This document shows positions 24,817 through 33,567 of a DNA stretch of 64,000 nt, in pieces; within the stretch, counting starts at the first letter, position 1; each line of letters opens with the position of its first letter. The DNA is from Rheinheimera sediminis (lineage in GTDB: Bacteria > Pseudomonadota > Gammaproteobacteria > Enterobacterales > Alteromonadaceae): assembly GCF_004005375.1 (NCBI RefSeq), contig NZ_RZUF01000003.1:47132-111131 (forward strand). The letters are read 5' to 3'. The position numbers and the translations under genes were made by a program. The notes beneath the pieces are model-generated. The model made no database searches. It was not told the origin of the DNA and was given only the letters and a program-made list of their open reading frames with translations.

Positions 24817-25836
24817 CTAAAGTTGCTTTAGCCTGTACTGTTGTAATCTGCTATTGGGTTTATCCGCTAAGGTCATTTCTATCAATCCGGCTTGCAGCGC
24901 TGGCTTTAAATAGCGGGCGCTAAAAGACTTCCGATCTTTAAGTTGTAACAACTGCTGCAGTTGATCACGGCCTAATGGGCCTTGAGCGAGCAGAGCTAAC
25001 AACTGCCCGACTTGGGGGCTGACTTGCGGGTTGACTTGGGGACTGATCTGATAAAGTGCATTGTCCTGATGCAGATATTTGTCGTTTTCCTGCAGAGTGT
25101 TATTGATTACTGTCAGCATAAACTCGATAAAAGCGGCACAATCGCTTTGTTTAGTGCTTTGATTGATCGCCTGATAATACTGGCTTTGACTGGCATGAAT
25201 CATACTTTCCACTGGCAGTTGCGCTAACAATGGGAACCAGCGGCTGAGAATTAATGTTTGCCACAAACGTCCCACACGGCCATTGCCATCACTGAATGGA
25301 TGAATAAACTCAAATTCGTAATGAAATACACAACTTGCAATCAGCGGATGTTGTTCAGTTGTCTTGAGCCAGCCCAATAAATCAGCCATCAGCTGTGGTA
25401 CTTTGCTCGCAGGTGGCGCCATATGAACGACCTGTGAGCCATTCATCACCCCCTCATTGCCTTGCCGATACAAACCTGCATCGTCCACCAAGCCTGTCAT
25501 CAATAGCTGATGAGCACAGAGCAAATGCTTTTCGCTGTCTGGTTGCCAGCGCTCAAATTGCTCATAAGCCATCAGAGCATTACGGGCTTCCAAGATTTCC
25601 CTGGGGGGAGCTATCACTCTTTTGCCTTCAAGAATGGCGGTAATTTGTGCTTCACTCAGGGTATTGCCTTCAATGGCCAGTGAACCCTGAATAGTGCGGA
25701 TGCGATTAATACGACGTAGCTTTAACTGGCGCTTTTCGTCCTGCATTGACAAGCGCCCCAAGTGCTGATTGATCTCTGCAATCAGCCGAATGATTCCGGG
25801 GGTAATGCTAAAAGGCGGCGTATAGGCTTTGGCCAT
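24817..25836 (-). CDS. Fic-family AMP-transferase, class II
   Basis: Protein AMPylase/deAMPylase of the Fic family, 339 residues. The inhibitory helix motif SLAIEGNTLS (about 53-62, S-x-x-x-E-G-N) precedes the Fic core, making it class II. The active-site loop HPFSDGNGRVGR (about 178-189) is intact, as is an N-terminal Fic_N region. The C-terminal 70 residues form a winged-helix-like domain (LLALLAQGPLGRDQLQQLLQL), preceded by a four-residue repeat linker (PQVNPQVSPQVGQ). There is no neighbouring antitoxin; the inhibitor is built in. It starts at ATG 25836. Target unknown. Confidence 0.9.
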   Translation of the reverse strand: MAKAYTPPFSITPGIIRLIAEINQHLGRLSMQDEKRQLKLRRINRIRTIQGSLAIEGNTLSEAQITAILEGKRVIAPPREILEARNALMAYEQFERWQPDSEKHLLCAHQLLMTGLVDDAGLYRQGNEGVMNGSQVVHMAPPASKVPQLMADLLGWLKTTEQHPLIASCVFHYEFEFIHPFSDGNGRVGRLWQTLILSRWFPLLAQLPVESMIHASQSQYYQAINQSTKQSDCAAFIEFMLTVINNTLQENDKYLHQDNALYQISPQVNPQVSPQVGQLLALLAQGPLGRDQLQQLLQLKDRKSFSARYLKPALQAGLIEMTLADKPNSRLQQYRLKQL

Positions 25837-26136
25837 AAAATACTGGGATCGCTTGAGTGTTACTTCCGGGCAGCTTATCCCATTATGGCTGAATCTAAAA
25901 CAGTCCTGATTATTGTTATCTCAATGCTTGATGTGACCAAACAGCAGAGACTAGTGTGTAATTTGTACTTAAGTAACTTGAAGCTGCTGAATTCTGAAAG
26001 GCTTGTTGCCGTTCTGCTACTTTCGCTTTCGTTGCTATAGCATAAGCGCCATTAGTGCGGTGCTTAATCACTGAAAACGGGAAATGGTCAGGGATTGAGA
26101 TGTGCTGTATCAATACAAGCGACAGAAGGGGAATGG
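25837..26136. other. Intergenic region without recognisable gene
   Basis: A 300-base stretch between the Fic gene and the end of the diguanylate cyclase gene, both on the minus strand. The open frames in it are short and have no coding character. It should contain the promoter of the Fic gene. No clear terminator is visible. Confidence 0.4.
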
Positions 26137-27870
26137 TTAATCTGCCGCTACTCTGTCTCGTCCAGCCTGTTTCGCTTTGTACATGGCGCTGTCGGCCCGA
26201 CGCAGTAAATCATTCAGCTCAGCCTGTTCGTCCTGACTTTCAGCTACGCCAAAACTGGCGGTCAGATACAGAGTTTGGCCATCTAACAGCTCGATCCCGG
26301 TCTTTTTCACTTCCTGGCGCAAGCGTTCTGCAAAATCCAGCGCATGTTGTTTGTTGCACGATTCGAGCAAGATCACAAACTCTTCGCCACCAACTCTGGC
26401 GACCAGGTCGTGAGCACGTACTGCTTTACGCAGAATTGCGGCGACTGCTATCAAAGCCCGATCGCCGCTGTCGTGACCATAGGTATCGTTAATAGTTTTA
26501 AAATGGTCGATATCCAGCGCTATCAGCGAAAATGGTGCTTTATAGCGGGCCGATCGGCTTAGTACTGGCACTGCGGTGTTTAAAAATGCTCTACGGTTGA
26601 AGAGCCCGGTCAGAAAGTCTGTGTTGGATAAGTTCTGTAGTTGTTCGATTAGGGCTTCACGTTCAGCTTCCAACCGGCTGCGCTCTTGCTCATGCTGTTT
26701 GATCAGCTCCACGGCCTCCACAACTGCGGCCATCTCGTCGTCTTTGTGTACTTGGGGTAAGGGCAAATCCAGTTTGCCTTCAGCTACACCCTGCAGGGCT
26801 TTAACCGAGCTTTGCAAAGGGCTGAGCAATCTGTAGTGCAATAAAAACACTACCGCAGATAAAGTCGTCAGCAGCAGTATGACAAAAACGACGTGAAGCA
26901 TAAAATCCCATCGAGCCTGCGCCAAACGCTGTTGAGCGGCGCGCTGCGAATTTTGCAGCAGCACATCGCGCAGCTTTAACATTGATTGCATTTTAGGCAC
27001 GTAGCGGCTGGCGAATTCGCTGGCATTCATTGGATAAGGGCTTGAGTTGGTGCTTGCGGTAATTACTTGCTGCACTATGGCCAACGCCTGCAGGAAATAG
27101 GTCGACTCCACCTGGGCCCATAGCGTTAAGGCATCGTCAGAATCGGGCTCTTGCCATGAACTTAACCGGGCTTTCAGCAGGTCCTGCATCTGTGTAACAC
27201 GCCCCAGCATCATCTGAATATCTGTTAAATCCTGCTCAGACATAGGCCGGCCTGAGGCAAAAGCCGGAGTGAGTAGAGAACCTAACAAGCCCGCTTTTTC
27301 TCGAAGTTCAAAAACAAAGAGTGCGCCTTGCACTCTGTGTGTCAACTCAGGCAGCGCTGTGTGTGCTTTTTTGGCTTCGAGCAAGGCAATATGTTGGGCG
27401 CAAGCTACTGTCGCGGCCATTTCTGCGATGATCTGCTGTATTTGGGCTTTGCTTCTCTGGGATGGCGCTGTGCCAGCCATTGTGTCGGCGGCAAGCCTGG
27501 CATGCATCAGCTGTGTATGACTGGTAGCCAAGCAACTGAAGTTGTTATGGTCCGCACTCAGAGGTAATGCATCGGACAAAGTGCTTAGCGCTGCCAGCAT
27601 GGCATCTGTTTGAATTCGCGCTTCTGTAACTTTTGTCCGGATAGCAACATCGGTTTCACTGGCCTGACTGATCAGCGCATTGGTCGGGCCTCGCTCTTTC
27701 GAGGCCATCTCTGCAGCAATCAGTGCAACAGAAACGTTCTGCAGCGCTTTTACAGCCGTGACACTTTGCTGATACATTTGCCATTCGTTATGCACTGACA
27801 GTCCTGCTACCGTCATGGTTGCGAGAGACGCAATAAATACAAGCAGGTTGAACTGAGTGCGGAACTTCAT
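26137..27870 (-). CDS. Membrane diguanylate cyclase with periplasmic helical sensor and HAMP
   Basis: Makes c-di-GMP. Order: transmembrane helix 1 (about 8-27), a 300-residue all-helical periplasmic sensor (with EMASKERGPTNALISQ and a second helical half, resembling nitrate/nitrite-sensing NIT domains in design), helix 2 (about 325-345), HAMP-like linker, short coiled coil (EQERSRLEAEREALIEQLQNLS) and a GGDEF domain. The active site RVGGEEFVILL is intact and no EAL domain follows. 577 residues. AGGAC lies nine bases before ATG 27870. The signal sensed is not known. Confidence 0.9.
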   Translation of the reverse strand: MKFRTQFNLLVFIASLATMTVAGLSVHNEWQMYQQSVTAVKALQNVSVALIAAEMASKERGPTNALISQASETDVAIRTKVTEARIQTDAMLAALSTLSDALPLSADHNNFSCLATSHTQLMHARLAADTMAGTAPSQRSKAQIQQIIAEMAATVACAQHIALLEAKKAHTALPELTHRVQGALFVFELREKAGLLGSLLTPAFASGRPMSEQDLTDIQMMLGRVTQMQDLLKARLSSWQEPDSDDALTLWAQVESTYFLQALAIVQQVITASTNSSPYPMNASEFASRYVPKMQSMLKLRDVLLQNSQRAAQQRLAQARWDFMLHVVFVILLLTTLSAVVFLLHYRLLSPLQSSVKALQGVAEGKLDLPLPQVHKDDEMAAVVEAVELIKQHEQERSRLEAEREALIEQLQNLSNTDFLTGLFNRRAFLNTAVPVLSRSARYKAPFSLIALDIDHFKTINDTYGHDSGDRALIAVAAILRKAVRAHDLVARVGGEEFVILLESCNKQHALDFAERLRQEVKKTGIELLDGQTLYLTASFGVAESQDEQAELNDLLRRADSAMYKAKQAGRDRVAAD

Positions 27871-28043
27871 AAAGGTCTGTCCTGAGCGCAGGGATGGCTT
27901 GGCAAAGTCTGTAACAATGCATTGTAGACAAAAAAAGCCAATACGCTATGAATTTACAGCGTTTTTTCTGTTTATCTCAATGCTGAATGCTTCAGAGCCA
28001 AGCCTAAGGTTGGCTCTGCTATCAACTAGACTGTACAGGATAA

Positions 28044-28391
28044 TTAGCAGTTTTTATCCTCTGTATCTGCTTTTTGTTTCGCATCTTCACAAAGCTCTTT
28101 CAGCTTTTCTGCTGTTTTATCTGCTGCATCTTGCAATTTTTCAGCGCCTTGATCCAAGGCTTCACCCAGTTGCTCAGCACCTTGTTCAGTCACTTGCGCT
28201 GCTTTGTCGGCAGTTTCTTCTGCAGCCTTTGTCAGTTTCTCACCGGCCTGTTGAGCTTTTTCCTCAACCTGAACTTTCAGCTGTTGAATTTTATCTTCGG
28301 CTTTTTCAGTGTCCTGTTGACTGCAGGCGGCCATAGTGGTTGTCAGCAGGGCTGTGAACAATAGTGCTGACACTGAGGTGTAAGTTTTCAT
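28044..28391 (-). CDS. Small helical lipoprotein
   Basis: A 115-residue protein with a lipoprotein signal (lipobox TTMAACS, Cys about 22) and a mature part that is one long, charged amphipathic helix, with heptad-like Ala/Lys/Glu/Gln repeats (AEETADKAAQVTEQGAEQLGEALDQGAEKL). It ends with two Cys (ELCEDAKQ and DKNC). Lpp-like or apolipoprotein-like design suggests an envelope structural or stress role, but this is inference. ATG 28403 opens the frame, but ATG 28391 has GGAGA seven bases upstream. Confidence 0.72.
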   Translation of the reverse strand: MKTYTSVSALLFTALLTTTMAACSQQDTEKAEDKIQQLKVQVEEKAQQAGEKLTKAAEETADKAAQVTEQGAEQLGEALDQGAEKLQDAADKTAEKLKELCEDAKQKADTEDKNC

Positions 28392-28666
28392 CGCTATCTC
28401 CATTAGCCGTTTCCGGCATAGTAAATCTTTAAATCACAGTACAGGTGACTGTTATGAACTATCTTACCGCTGTTTTATGAACCCAGGCTGTCTTGGTTTT
28501 TTTACTGACCCAAGCCGCTGTTCATGCTGTTTACGTGAGGATGGGTAAGCAAAACAAGGCAGAAAAAACAGACATATCCAATAGCAGCAACACCGAAAGA
28601 CTGCTGCTGTGCCTGCTGAATTCATGGCATAATCCTGCCCCTGAAATCCAGAAGTGTGAGTAAAGC

Positions 28667-28984
28667 ATGGCGAAAAAACTAAGTGTGGTGCAACTAAAAC
28701 AACAAGCCAATGTGCTGAAGTCACTCGAAGTAGTTGAACAGGCCGCTGCGCCACTTTATGCGGATTTTGTTGGTTGCTGGTTCAGTATGGAGTTTGAAAA
28801 CTTTCCTGGCTCTTTGCTGGTGCGCTGTCAGTTTAACTCCGAAGCAGCTCTCGCTGCTGCGCTGGAGCAAAAGCTGGATCTGTATTTTCAAAAACAAATT
28901 CATAAGCAGTTGTTTAAATGTGGCATTTTAATCAAAGACATCAAAAAGCATGTGGTGTTAACCACCTTATCTGCTGAAGATTAA
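28667..28984 (+). CDS. Small soluble protein of unknown function
   Basis: A 105-residue, charged cytoplasmic protein. The N-terminus is a helix (KLSVVQLKQQANVLKSLEVVEQAAAPLYADF), followed by a beta-rich middle (CWFSMEFENFPGSLLVRCQF) and a helical end. No family is recognised. It lies 81 bases upstream of the SNF2 helicase gene on the same strand and may share its transcript. Codon use resembles its neighbours, which supports real coding. Confidence 0.6.
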   Translation: MAKKLSVVQLKQQANVLKSLEVVEQAAAPLYADFVGCWFSMEFENFPGSLLVRCQFNSEAALAAALEQKLDLYFQKQIHKQLFKCGILIKDIKKHVVLTTLSAED

Positions 28985-29065
28985 CCAGCTTGTGAAAATG
29001 CCTGCTTTGGCTACTCCGCAAATTGAGGTAGCATAAACGCCATTTGGTTTTAAAAAATTTGGCGT

Positions 29066-32000
29066 ATGACGGCTGATTTTGTTTTTCCTGTCTCTGCAGA
29101 GCAGTTACAACTCTGGTTTCACCCTGCCACCTTTCATAAGGCGCGGGCCTATTTTTTGGCTGGAAAAGTAGTGCAACTGGATTATGAGCCTGACTTTTCG
29201 CAAATCCGCAGTCAGGTCTGGGGTGATGGTTTTAGTCCTTTTAAACAGCTGATTTCTATTTCTGAGCGTGATGGCCAGGTGCAAATGACCGATTCCTGCA
29301 CCTGCTCTGAAGGCAACAGATGCAAACATGTGCTGGCCGCTTTACTGAAATTGAAACATCAGTTGGATCAGTTGCAGCAAAAAGCTGTGCAGCAGCCGGT
29401 GCGACAGCTGAATCAATGGTTTAGTGAAGCCGAGCACTACAATCCTCCTGCAAGTACAACAAAGACTGAAGATACTGTGTTGTATGAACTACGACCTAGT
29501 AGCTTAGGTTTACAGCTTCTGCCGAAAAGGGTGAAACAAGCCAAAAATGGCAGCTTCAGCAAAGGAAAAATCATTGCTCAAAGTGAGCTTGCCGGCCAAA
29601 TCCGGCCTTTATGGCTGGCCGAAGATGACTACAGATTATTGCAGCAGTTTTTTGCTTTTGACTTACGCCGTCAAGCCTTGCTGGAGGATCAGTGGGGTTA
29701 TCAGCTGCTGTTAAAAATGCTGGAAACTGGCCGTTGTGTGCTGGACGAAGAACGCCGTGAATTAAGCTGGAGCGAGACACTGCCACTGCAGTTACGCTGG
29801 CTGAAAAGCAAAGCGGGCTGGCAGTTATTGCAACTGATGCCTAAAGAGCGGGAACTGGAACTGGTCTACACAGATCCGCCTTGTTATCTCGACCTGGTCA
29901 ATAATCAGCTGGGTTTACTCGAAAGTGACATCAGTGGCCGCGAGTTAAAACTTTTAATGCGGATGCCCCCTGTGCCGGCTGCAGTTTTGCAGGACAGCAT
30001 GAAACGGCTGCAGCAAATTTTCCCCACACTGAATTTGCCTGTACCGGACGACAGCGCTGTGCAGAAAATTGAAAGTAAACCCCTGCCTGTGTTGCAGCTG
30101 AAGTTACTGACGCAAAAAAACAAAGTCAGCAAAGCTGTGGCCTTGCTGCAGATGGCTTATGGCCCACATTTACTGCCGTTGGATTTGCAGCAATCCCAAA
30201 CTCAGTTGCAACTGGATAACCAGACGGTTTTTATCCGCCGCGACCGCGATAGCGAAATCAAGGCCTTGGAAACTCTATCCCAGTATGGCTTGCGTTCTGT
30301 TCCGGTTGAGCAGTCGAGTCTTGCTACGAGTGGGGCCTATTTTGATTGCGGTGAAGGGCCGGAAAACCCGCTGTTATGGCAGCCTTTATTGCAGGCTATT
30401 CCAGAGTTAAAACAACAAGGCTGGCGTATTGAGCAGGACAAAGCCTTTAATCAGGCGGTGATCCACGCCAAAGCTTATTTGGAAGTGACAGACAAAAACA
30501 CCGGTGGTTTTGGTTTAGCTATTCAGGTGGAAATTGATGGCCAACACATTCCGTTGTTGCCTTTAATCACGCAGTGGTTGCGCAGTTATGGTTTGCCCGC
30601 AGCCGATGAAACTTTATGGCTCAGTTTACCGCAAGGCAAATTACCTTTGCCTGTCAGTCTTATTCAGCCTTTGATCGACACCATAGTTGAACTGTTAAAC
30701 CTGAAAAAAGCACCGAGCGAAATAGAGCTGCCAGACTACAAAGCCGCCTTGTTACCAGGCCCTGGTGCTGAAGAAATCCGTTATTTAAATGCTGGTCGGT
30801 TGCAGCAGTTAGTCACTCAATTGCATCATTTTGACGGCATTGAAGATATTGCAGCTCCTGTCAGTTTAAAAGCTCAATTGCGGCCTTATCAGCAGCAGGG
30901 CTTAAGCTGGCTGTGTTTCCTGCGCCGTTTCGGTTTAGGCGGTATTCTGGCCGACGATATGGGCCTGGGTAAAACAGTACAAACCCTGGCGTTTTTGTTG
31001 CATCAGCAAGAATTGGGTTTGCTGAAGCACCCGGCTTTAATCGTCTGTCCTACCAGTTTATTGGGTAACTGGGCACAGGAAGCAGCACGTTTTGCCCCTT
31101 CACTGAAAGTACTGACTTTATATGGCCCTAAACGTCAGGCGCTGTTTGATCAGCTGGAAAACTACGATTTGATAGTCACCAGCTATCCGCTGTTGGTGCG
31201 GGATCTTGCCTATTATCAGACACATCACTTTAGCCTGATGGCGCTGGACGAAGCTCAGCATATTAAAAATGCCGGTTCACAATCTGCGCAAAGCGCCAGG
31301 CTGGTCAAAGCTGACTTTAAACTGGCGCTCACAGGCACACCGCTGGAAAACCATTTGGGTGAACTTAAAGCCTTATTTGATTTTGTCCTGCCGGGTTTAT
31401 TAGGCACTGAAGCTCGTTTCCAGCAGGTATTTCGCAAGCCGATCGAAAAGTCAGCCGATGCTGAGCGGGCGCACGCGCTGCGCCAGCGTATTGCACCTTT
31501 TATGTTACGCCGTACCAAAAAGCAGGTCGCGACAGAGTTACCTGATAAAACCGAAATTCTGCAGCTGCTGGAGATGGAATCTGATCAGCGCAACTTGTAT
31601 GAAAGCATCCGTTTAATTATGGAAACCAAAGTGCGGGAACTATTTTTGCGCAAAGGCGTAGCCGCCAGTCAGATGGAGTATCTGGACGCGTTGTTAAAAC
31701 TGCGTCAGGCCTGTTGTGATGCGAGGTTATTGCCGATAGAACAAGCACAGTTGGTACAGAACAATGCCAAGTTGCAGTGGCTGCGCGATACCTTGCCTGA
31801 CATGATAGAGGAAGGCCGTAAGGTGCTGATTTTCAGTCAGTTCTCCAGCATGCTAAGCCTGATAGAGCAGGAACTGCAGTATATGGATATCAGCTACAGT
31901 AAGCTGACAGGCCAGACCAAAAAACGCCAGGAACAAATAGACGAATTCCAGCAGGGTGATAATTCGGTATTTCTAATCAGCTTAAAAGCTGGCGGCACAG

Positions 32001-32272
32001 GCTTAAACCTGACAGCAGCTGATACTGTGATTCACTACGACCCCTGGTGGAATCCGGCCGCGGAAAATCAGGCGACAGACAGGGCTTATCGTATAGGTCA
32101 GGACAAGCAGGTATTTGTGTATAAGTTGATTATCAGTAAAACTGTGGAAGAGAAAGTGCAGCAGTTACAGCAGTTTAAACAAGGTTTGGCTGACCAGATT
32201 TTCAGTTTGGGTCAAAGCCATATTTGGCAGGGGGAGGCACAGGATCTGTTGGCGCTGTTTAGCGAGGATTGA
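29066..32272 (+). CDS. SNF2-family helicase with N-terminal SWIM zinc finger
   Basis: Large ATP-dependent DNA translocase of the bacterial SNF2 (HepA-related) family, 1068 residues. A SWIM zinc finger CTCSEGNRCKHVLAALL (about 78-94) is followed by a 500-residue bacterial SNF2 N-terminal region. The ATPase begins LRPYQQQGLSWLCFLRRFGLGGILADDMGLGKTVQT (Walker A DDMGLGKT, about 631). Motif II is DEAQ (ALDEAQHIKN), motif III LTGTPLENHL, and the helicase C-terminal domain contains SLKAGGTGLNLTAAD and DRAYRIGQ. It probably remodels nucleoprotein. The stop overlaps a spurious upstream extension of the next frame, and a hairpin repeat follows. Confidence 0.92.
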   Translation: MTADFVFPVSAEQLQLWFHPATFHKARAYFLAGKVVQLDYEPDFSQIRSQVWGDGFSPFKQLISISERDGQVQMTDSCTCSEGNRCKHVLAALLKLKHQLDQLQQKAVQQPVRQLNQWFSEAEHYNPPASTTKTEDTVLYELRPSSLGLQLLPKRVKQAKNGSFSKGKIIAQSELAGQIRPLWLAEDDYRLLQQFFAFDLRRQALLEDQWGYQLLLKMLETGRCVLDEERRELSWSETLPLQLRWLKSKAGWQLLQLMPKERELELVYTDPPCYLDLVNNQLGLLESDISGRELKLLMRMPPVPAAVLQDSMKRLQQIFPTLNLPVPDDSAVQKIESKPLPVLQLKLLTQKNKVSKAVALLQMAYGPHLLPLDLQQSQTQLQLDNQTVFIRRDRDSEIKALETLSQYGLRSVPVEQSSLATSGAYFDCGEGPENPLLWQPLLQAIPELKQQGWRIEQDKAFNQAVIHAKAYLEVTDKNTGGFGLAIQVEIDGQHIPLLPLITQWLRSYGLPAADETLWLSLPQGKLPLPVSLIQPLIDTIVELLNLKKAPSEIELPDYKAALLPGPGAEEIRYLNAGRLQQLVTQLHHFDGIEDIAAPVSLKAQLRPYQQQGLSWLCFLRRFGLGGILADDMGLGKTVQTLAFLLHQQELGLLKHPALIVCPTSLLGNWAQEAARFAPSLKVLTLYGPKRQALFDQLENYDLIVTSYPLLVRDLAYYQTHHFSLMALDEAQHIKNAGSQSAQSARLVKADFKLALTGTPLENHLGELKALFDFVLPGLLGTEARFQQVFRKPIEKSADAERAHALRQRIAPFMLRRTKKQVATELPDKTEILQLLEMESDQRNLYESIRLIMETKVRELFLRKGVAASQMEYLDALLKLRQACCDARLLPIEQAQLVQNNAKLQWLRDTLPDMIEEGRKVLIFSQFSSMLSLIEQELQYMDISYSKLTGQTKKRQEQIDEFQQGDNSVFLISLKAGGTGLNLTAADTVIHYDPWWNPAAENQATDRAYRIGQDKQVFVYKLIISKTVEEKVQQLQQFKQGLADQIFSLGQSHIWQGEAQDLLALFSED

Positions 32273-32280
32273 ACTCCACA

Positions 32281-32346
32281 GGGGCAATCCCGTTCGACAC
32301 CGACCCGGCTTCTGGTCGGGCGGGGACAAGCCCCCGCCCCTACATT
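32281..32346. repeat. REP-like double hairpin (family also at 48201)
   Basis: CGACC (32301-32305) pairs with GGTCG (32314-32318), and GGGCGGGG (32318-32325) pairs with CCCCGCCC (32332-32339). On the minus strand it begins ATGTAGGGGCGGG, matching the element at 48207 (ATGTAGGGGTCGGG). It sits just after the SNF2 stop and may also act in transcript ending. Confidence 0.6.
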
Positions 32347-32373
32347 TGGGCTAAACATAACGTGAAAAAAATT

Positions 32374-33567
32374 ATGAAAATCAAATGTATAGTATTTTCC
32401 CTGCTGTGTTCTGTCAGTTCAGTTGTGCTGGCTGCTGAACCTTATGACCCTATAGCGCCTTTAATCGAAAAGGCGATCGCTGATAAGCAATTCCCCGGTG
32501 CTGTGGTGTTAGTAGGGCGTGGCGATCAGATGTTATACCGCAAGGCTTTTGGTTTCAAAACTTATTCGCCTGCAGCGCCTGTGATCGCAACAGATACTGT
32601 GTTTGATTTAGCCTCCTTAACTAAGCCTGTAGTCACAGCAACTTTAATTATGCAGTTGGTGGAACGGGGCGAGTTACGTTTAACAGACCCTATCGGTAAG
32701 TACCTACCGCAGCTGACCGATGCTGAAGTGAAGAAAGTCACTATGTTGCAATTACTGACCCATAGTTCAGGTTTAGCCGATGGTTTCGATCGGCGTGAAT
32801 TCTGGCAGGGTAAAGCAGGCTTAGATGCTGCGCTGGCAAAGTTGAAGTTAAAAACCCAACCCGATCAAGAGTTTGTCTATTCGGATATAGGCTTTATTTT
32901 ATTGGGTTTGGTGGTGGAGCGAATCACAAAACAGCCTTTGGATTTAGTAGCCGAGCAGCGCATTTTTCAGCCCTTGCAGATGAAAGACAGTCGCTATTTG
33001 CCTTTGGGTACTGCGCTGCAGAATACTGCTTATCTGCAACGTATAGCCCCCACTGAAAACCTGAAAGGGGATGCGGATTATCAAAAACTATTGCCGAATT
33101 ACGCTCAGCCTTATTTACATGCGGTAGTACATGACCCAACAGCTCAGCGTTTAGGTGGAGTAGCAGGGCATGCCGGTATTTTTGGTACAGCAGAGGATTT
33201 GGCCTTATTTGTCCAAATGTTGCTGAACGGAGGAGAGTTAAAAGGCCAAAGAGTATTATCTCCTCTGGCAATACAGAGATTGTTGACTCCCTTTGTTATT
33301 GGTCGCCAAAGCCGGGCTTTGGGTTGGGACATGGATACGCCTTATTCGGCGCCTAAAGGGGATTTAATGCCGCCAGGCTCTTTCGGTCATACAGGCTTTA
33401 CCGGCACCAGTATCTGGATAGACCCAGCCAGCCGCACTTATATCATTCTGCTATCGAACAGAGTTCATCCCAATCGAAACAGCTCTATCACAGAGCTTCG
33501 TGCCAGATTGGCCAATATAGTGGCTGCTGCTATTAATGTACCAATTGCTCGCGGTTTTTCTGGATAA
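32374..33567 (+). CDS. Exported serine hydrolase, beta-lactamase/PBP fold (class C-like)
   Basis: About 397 residues with a Sec signal peptide (MKIKCIVFSLLCSVSSVVLAAEP). The serine-lysine motif SLTK (DLASLTKPVVTA) supplies the nucleophile, YSD (FVYSDIGFILLG) the second motif, and HTG (FGHTGFTGTSIW) the third, replacing KTG. This pattern fits esterases/beta-lactamase-like hydrolases of family S12 (EstB-like) rather than a proven antibiotic beta-lactamase. The frame is open from 32269, but that part covers a hairpin repeat; ATG 32374 directly precedes the signal peptide (GTG 32362 is an alternative). It overlaps the convergent GGDEF-EAL gene by 35 bases. Confidence 0.88.
   Translation: MKIKCIVFSLLCSVSSVVLAAEPYDPIAPLIEKAIADKQFPGAVVLVGRGDQMLYRKAFGFKTYSPAAPVIATDTVFDLASLTKPVVTATLIMQLVERGELRLTDPIGKYLPQLTDAEVKKVTMLQLLTHSSGLADGFDRREFWQGKAGLDAALAKLKLKTQPDQEFVYSDIGFILLGLVVERITKQPLDLVAEQRIFQPLQMKDSRYLPLGTALQNTAYLQRIAPTENLKGDADYQKLLPNYAQPYLHAVVHDPTAQRLGGVAGHAGIFGTAEDLALFVQMLLNGGELKGQRVLSPLAIQRLLTPFVIGRQSRALGWDMDTPYSAPKGDLMPPGSFGHTGFTGTSIWIDPASRTYIILLSNRVHPNRNSSITELRARLANIVAAAINVPIARGFSG

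Noticed and set aside
28074-28364. 96-codon Phe/Leu/Cys-rich plus-strand frame
   Set aside because: It is the antisense shadow of the helical lipoprotein; the repetitive Glu/Lys/Ala codons read backwards as Phe/Leu/Cys.
32374-33567. Calling the serine hydrolase an antibiotic-resistance beta-lactamase
   Set aside because: The third motif is HTG rather than KTG and the sequence resembles EstB-like esterases; activity cannot be told from sequence.
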